NCBI GenBank assembly: GCA_002085285.1 | Contig: NATK01000066.1 | Span: 1 to 7,683, forward strand | DNA length: 7,683 bases | From: Candidatus Latescibacteria bacterium 4484_7 | GTDB lineage: Bacteria; Krumholzibacteriota; Krumholzibacteriia; Krumholzibacteriales; Krumholzibacteriaceae | Direction of reading: 5' to 3' | Shown here: positions 6,086 through 7,683 of the stretch, in pieces | Position numbering within the stretch: the first letter of the stretch is position 1 | Layout: each line of letters starts with the position of its first letter | Notes under the pieces: generated by a model | Databases searched by the model: none | What the model saw: the letters and a program-made list of their open reading frames with translations, nothing else | Told to the model about the DNA's origin: nothing | Position numbers and translations under genes: made by a program

Positions 6086-7249
6086 TCACTCCGGCATCGA
6101 TTTTTCATATTCTTCGATTACTCTCTTGGAAATAACAAGCCTCTGGATCTCGCTGGTCCCTTCGTAGATCTCCGTGACCCTCGCGTCCCTGTAGAGCCGC
6201 TCTATGAGAAACTCTTCAGTGTAACCGACACCCCCATGGATCTGGAGAGCGTCATAGGCTGTGCGATTGGCCGTCCGAGAGGCAAAGAGCTTAGCCATAG
6301 AGGCCTCCTTCGAGCACGGTTGCCCCTCGTCGCGCAGCTTTGCCACCCTGTATATGAGGAGCCTCGCCGCCTCGATCGCAGTAGCCATGTCGGCTATCTT
6401 CCATCGGGTCGATTGGAAGTCTATGATCCGCTTGTTGAATTGTATTCTCTCGCGGGAGAATTTGACAGCTTCATCCATGGCAGCCTGGGCAATGCCCACC
6501 GATTGGGCGGCTATCCCGATTCTTCCGCCGTCAAGGCCTGCCAGCGCAATTTTCATCCCCGCTCCTTCTTCTCCAAGGAGATTCTCCTCGGGAACCCTGC
6601 AATCCTCGAAAACGAGCTCTACAGTCGTCGAAGCCTTGAGACCCATCTTTTTCTCGATCTTCCCCACCGAAAAACCGGGAAAATCGGGCTCAACGACGAA
6701 TGCGCTCAAGCCGTGTTTTCTGTCATCGGGGTTGGTCCTCGCAAACACGATTACCGCTCCGGCTTTATTGCCGGTCGAAATAAATATCTTCGTCCCGTTC
6801 AGAATATATTCGTTCCCTTTCTTCACGGCAGACATCCGCACCGAAGAAACATCGCTCCCCGCCGAGGGCTCGGTCAGTGCATAGGCGCCGAGGATCTCCG
6901 CCGTGGCGAGGCGAGGCAGATATCGCTTCTTCAGATCCTCGCTCCCGTATGTCTTTATCGCCCAGTTCGTCAAAGAATTGTGGACGGACATAGTAACCGC
7001 CGTCGATGCACAGACACGGCTGATTTCTTCGAGCACCAGAACAAGACTGAAATTGTTCAGTCCCACTCCGCCGTACTCCTCGGGCACCGTTATTCCCATG
7101 AACCCCAGCTCACCGAGCTTCGTATATACTTCATCGGGGAATGTGCCTTCCTTGTTCGCCGCTTCGGCAACCGGCGCGAGATCCTTCGTTGCAAAGTCCC
7201 TCGCAGTCTTCTGTATAATCCTTTCTTCCTCGGAAAGCGGATAATTCAT
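6086..7249 (-). CDS. Acyl-CoA dehydrogenase, short-chain (butyryl-CoA dehydrogenase) type
   Basis: This 387-residue FAD enzyme oxidises an acyl-CoA to the trans-2-enoyl-CoA and hands electrons to ETF. Full-length features are the N-terminal helical domain (1-120), the family signature ALTEPSAGSD at 124-133, the middle beta domain to about 235, and the C-terminal helical domain with the second signature from Gln336 (QIHGGVGYTEEF) to Asp355. The catalytic base is Glu363 in IYEGTSEIQR, the position used by short- and medium-chain enzymes. GLDGGRIGIAAQ at 238-249, without Glu at the alternative isovaleryl-CoA dehydrogenase position, favours the SCAD/Bcd group. Exact chain length cannot be read off. 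It is first in a four-gene operon with etfB, etfA and the EMO-like gene. The ATG has GGAAAGG upstream, and a promoter lies about 65-95 bp before it. Confidence 0.95.
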   Translation of the reverse strand: MNYPLSEEERIIQKTARDFATKDLAPVAEAANKEGTFPDEVYTKLGELGFMGITVPEEYGGVGLNNFSLVLVLEEISRVCASTAVTMSVHNSLTNWAIKTYGSEDLKKRYLPRLATAEILGAYALTEPSAGSDVSSVRMSAVKKGNEYILNGTKIFISTGNKAGAVIVFARTNPDDRKHGLSAFVVEPDFPGFSVGKIEKKMGLKASTTVELVFEDCRVPEENLLGEEGAGMKIALAGLDGGRIGIAAQSVGIAQAAMDEAVKFSRERIQFNKRIIDFQSTRWKIADMATAIEAARLLIYRVAKLRDEGQPCSKEASMAKLFASRTANRTAYDALQIHGGVGYTEEFLIERLYRDARVTEIYEGTSEIQRLVISKRVIEEYEKSMPE

Positions 7250-7289
7250 AACAGACCTTTCCAGATATTGAGCCGAAATTTAATAAAAA

Positions 7290-7309
7290 ACCTGTAAGTT
7301 CAGACAGGT
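7290..7309 (-). promoter_or_regulatory. Inverted repeat at the predicted transcript start of the acyl-CoA dehydrogenase operon
   Basis: ACCTGT (7290-7295) and ACAGGT (7304-7309) form a 6-bp inverted repeat with an 8-base centre. It begins about where transcription from the promoter at 7345-7316 would start. A dimeric repressor bound here would block the operon. On the - strand the repeat is followed directly by a run of six Ts, so it could also act as a weak hairpin attenuator. Which of the two, if either, cannot be decided by reading. Confidence 0.45.
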
Positions 7310-7315
7310 AAAGGC

Positions 7316-7345
7316 AAGATACACTAAAACAACATTCATTGTCAA
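7316..7345 (-). promoter_or_regulatory. Promoter of the acyl-CoA dehydrogenase-etfBA-EMO operon
   Basis: Reading the - strand, a perfect -35 TTGACA (7345 to 7340) is followed after 18 bp by TATCTT (7321 to 7316), a four-of-six match to the -10 box. Transcription would start near 7309, giving an untranslated leader of about 60 bases before the ATG at 7249. A small palindrome CCGTC-AA-GACGG at 7355-7366 lies just upstream of the -35. Confidence 0.6.
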
Positions 7346-7415
7346 TGCTCTTTACCGTCAAGACGGCTGTGATCGTGCTTTCCAATGCCTCTCTTCGAAA
7401 TGCACATGCCCGGCC

Positions 7416-7444
7416 TTGATTAATCTTGCCAATCTACTTATAAT
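7416..7444 (+). promoter_or_regulatory. Promoter of the YkgJ-like gene
   Basis: TTGATT (7416-7421) and a perfect -10 TATAAT (7439-7444) are separated by 17 bp. The predicted transcript start is near 7451, about 65 bp before the ATG at 7517. It is divergent from the operon promoter at 7345-7316, with about 70 bp between the two -35 boxes. The leader contains a short GCCG-ACGA-CGGC hairpin at 7473-7484. Confidence 0.65.
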
Positions 7445-7516
7445 TCTGCTTCAACCGTTTGAGCAAGACCGTGCCGACGACGGCTAATTCGAAGATCGAC
7501 AAAGGACAGGAAATAG

Positions 7517-7683
7517 ATGAGCGGAAAGAAAACGACAAGGAGTAGCAGAAAAAAGAGAAGCAAGAACCCATGTAAGGATTGCATACCGGCTAAGTGCTGC
7601 ATGTACTACTCCGTAGAAATCGACGAACCGGAATCAACGGAAGACTACGACGATATGCTGTGGATCATCGCTCACAAAGATAC
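7517..7683 (+). CDS. YkgJ-like cysteine-cluster (zinc/iron-chelating) protein, 5' part only
   Basis: The visible 55 residues start at ATG 7517, with AAAGGA and CAGG at 7501-7510 upstream, and run off the window. The first 17 residues are very basic (SGKKTTRSSRKKRSK). They are followed by a cysteine group PCKDC then AKCCMYY, with Cys at 19, 22, 27 and 28, and then a segment VEIDEPESTEDYDDMLWII. A CC pair followed by a 'D-P-x-T-x-E-D-Y/F-D-x-W' type segment is characteristic of the YkgJ family, whose members are predicted to bind Zn or Fe through conserved cysteines; their cellular role is poorly known. The remaining family cysteines would lie beyond the window. It is transcribed divergently from the fatty-acid oxidation operon, and no direct functional link is visible. 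Confidence 0.75.
   Translation, partial: MSGKKTTRSSRKKRSKNPCKDCIPAKCCMYYSVEIDEPESTEDYDDMLWIIAHKD

Noticed and set aside
6002..7297. 431-codon open frame on the + strand opposite the acyl-CoA dehydrogenase
   Set aside because: It lies antisense to a full-length, motif-complete enzyme. Its translation is Arg/His/Leu-rich with no recognisable domain, as expected from the codon bias of the opposite strand.
7131..7385. 84-codon - strand frame across the start of the acyl-CoA dehydrogenase gene
   Set aside because: It crosses the promoter region and overlaps the true gene start out of frame, with no plausible SD or domain.
7385..7412. Possible tRNA-like T-loop (TTCGAAA) in the divergent spacer
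   Set aside because: No acceptor, D or anticodon stems can be built around it.
7473..7484. GCCG-ACGA-CGGC hairpin as a riboswitch or terminator
   Set aside because: Only four base pairs and no T run; too small to call more than a minor leader hairpin.

Overview
The window reads as chromosomal DNA of a Gram-negative, probably anaerobic bacterium. The Gram-negative call rests on a lipoprotein signal followed by an outer-membrane beta-barrel that ends in the C-terminal Phe of such proteins. The anaerobic call is inference from a single-cluster [4Fe-4S] ferredoxin and an acyl-CoA dehydrogenase/ETF/membrane Fe-S protein cluster of the type used by syntrophic and other fatty-acid-degrading bacteria, for example deltaproteobacteria or related uncultured phyla. 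Species cannot be fixed from the sequence.

Left part, + strand (1-1681): the end of an unidentified gene, a small TPR-like lipoprotein and a 424-residue predicted outer-membrane barrel. The reading frames overlap at each junction, so they look like one translationally coupled envelope operon. A spacer with a TTGACA box then leads to a 63-residue ferredoxin (1819-2010), closed by a strong hairpin terminator at 2033-2064.

Middle, - strand (7249 down to 2215): a four-gene operon in the order acyl-CoA dehydrogenase, etfB, etfA, and a membrane-bound cytochrome b / Fe-S / CCG-domain oxidoreductase resembling ETF:menaquinone oxidoreductase (EMO, FadF-like). Spacings are 25, 59 and 46 bp. Together these genes describe a full electron path: acyl-CoA oxidation on FAD, transfer to ETF, then to the membrane protein, and presumably on to menaquinone. 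The last gene converges on the ferredoxin gene and the two probably share the bidirectional terminator.

Right part (7250-7683): a 267-bp divergent intergenic region with a good promoter in each direction and an inverted repeat at the predicted start of the acyl-CoA dehydrogenase transcript. It is followed by the 5' end of a YkgJ-like cysteine-cluster protein gene that runs off the window.

No rRNA, tRNA, CRISPR array, insertion sequence or attachment site was seen. The most interesting points are the mixed nucleotide-site signature in EtfB, the incomplete first CCG motif of the EMO-like protein, and the control region of the operon. No clearly undescribed system was found.
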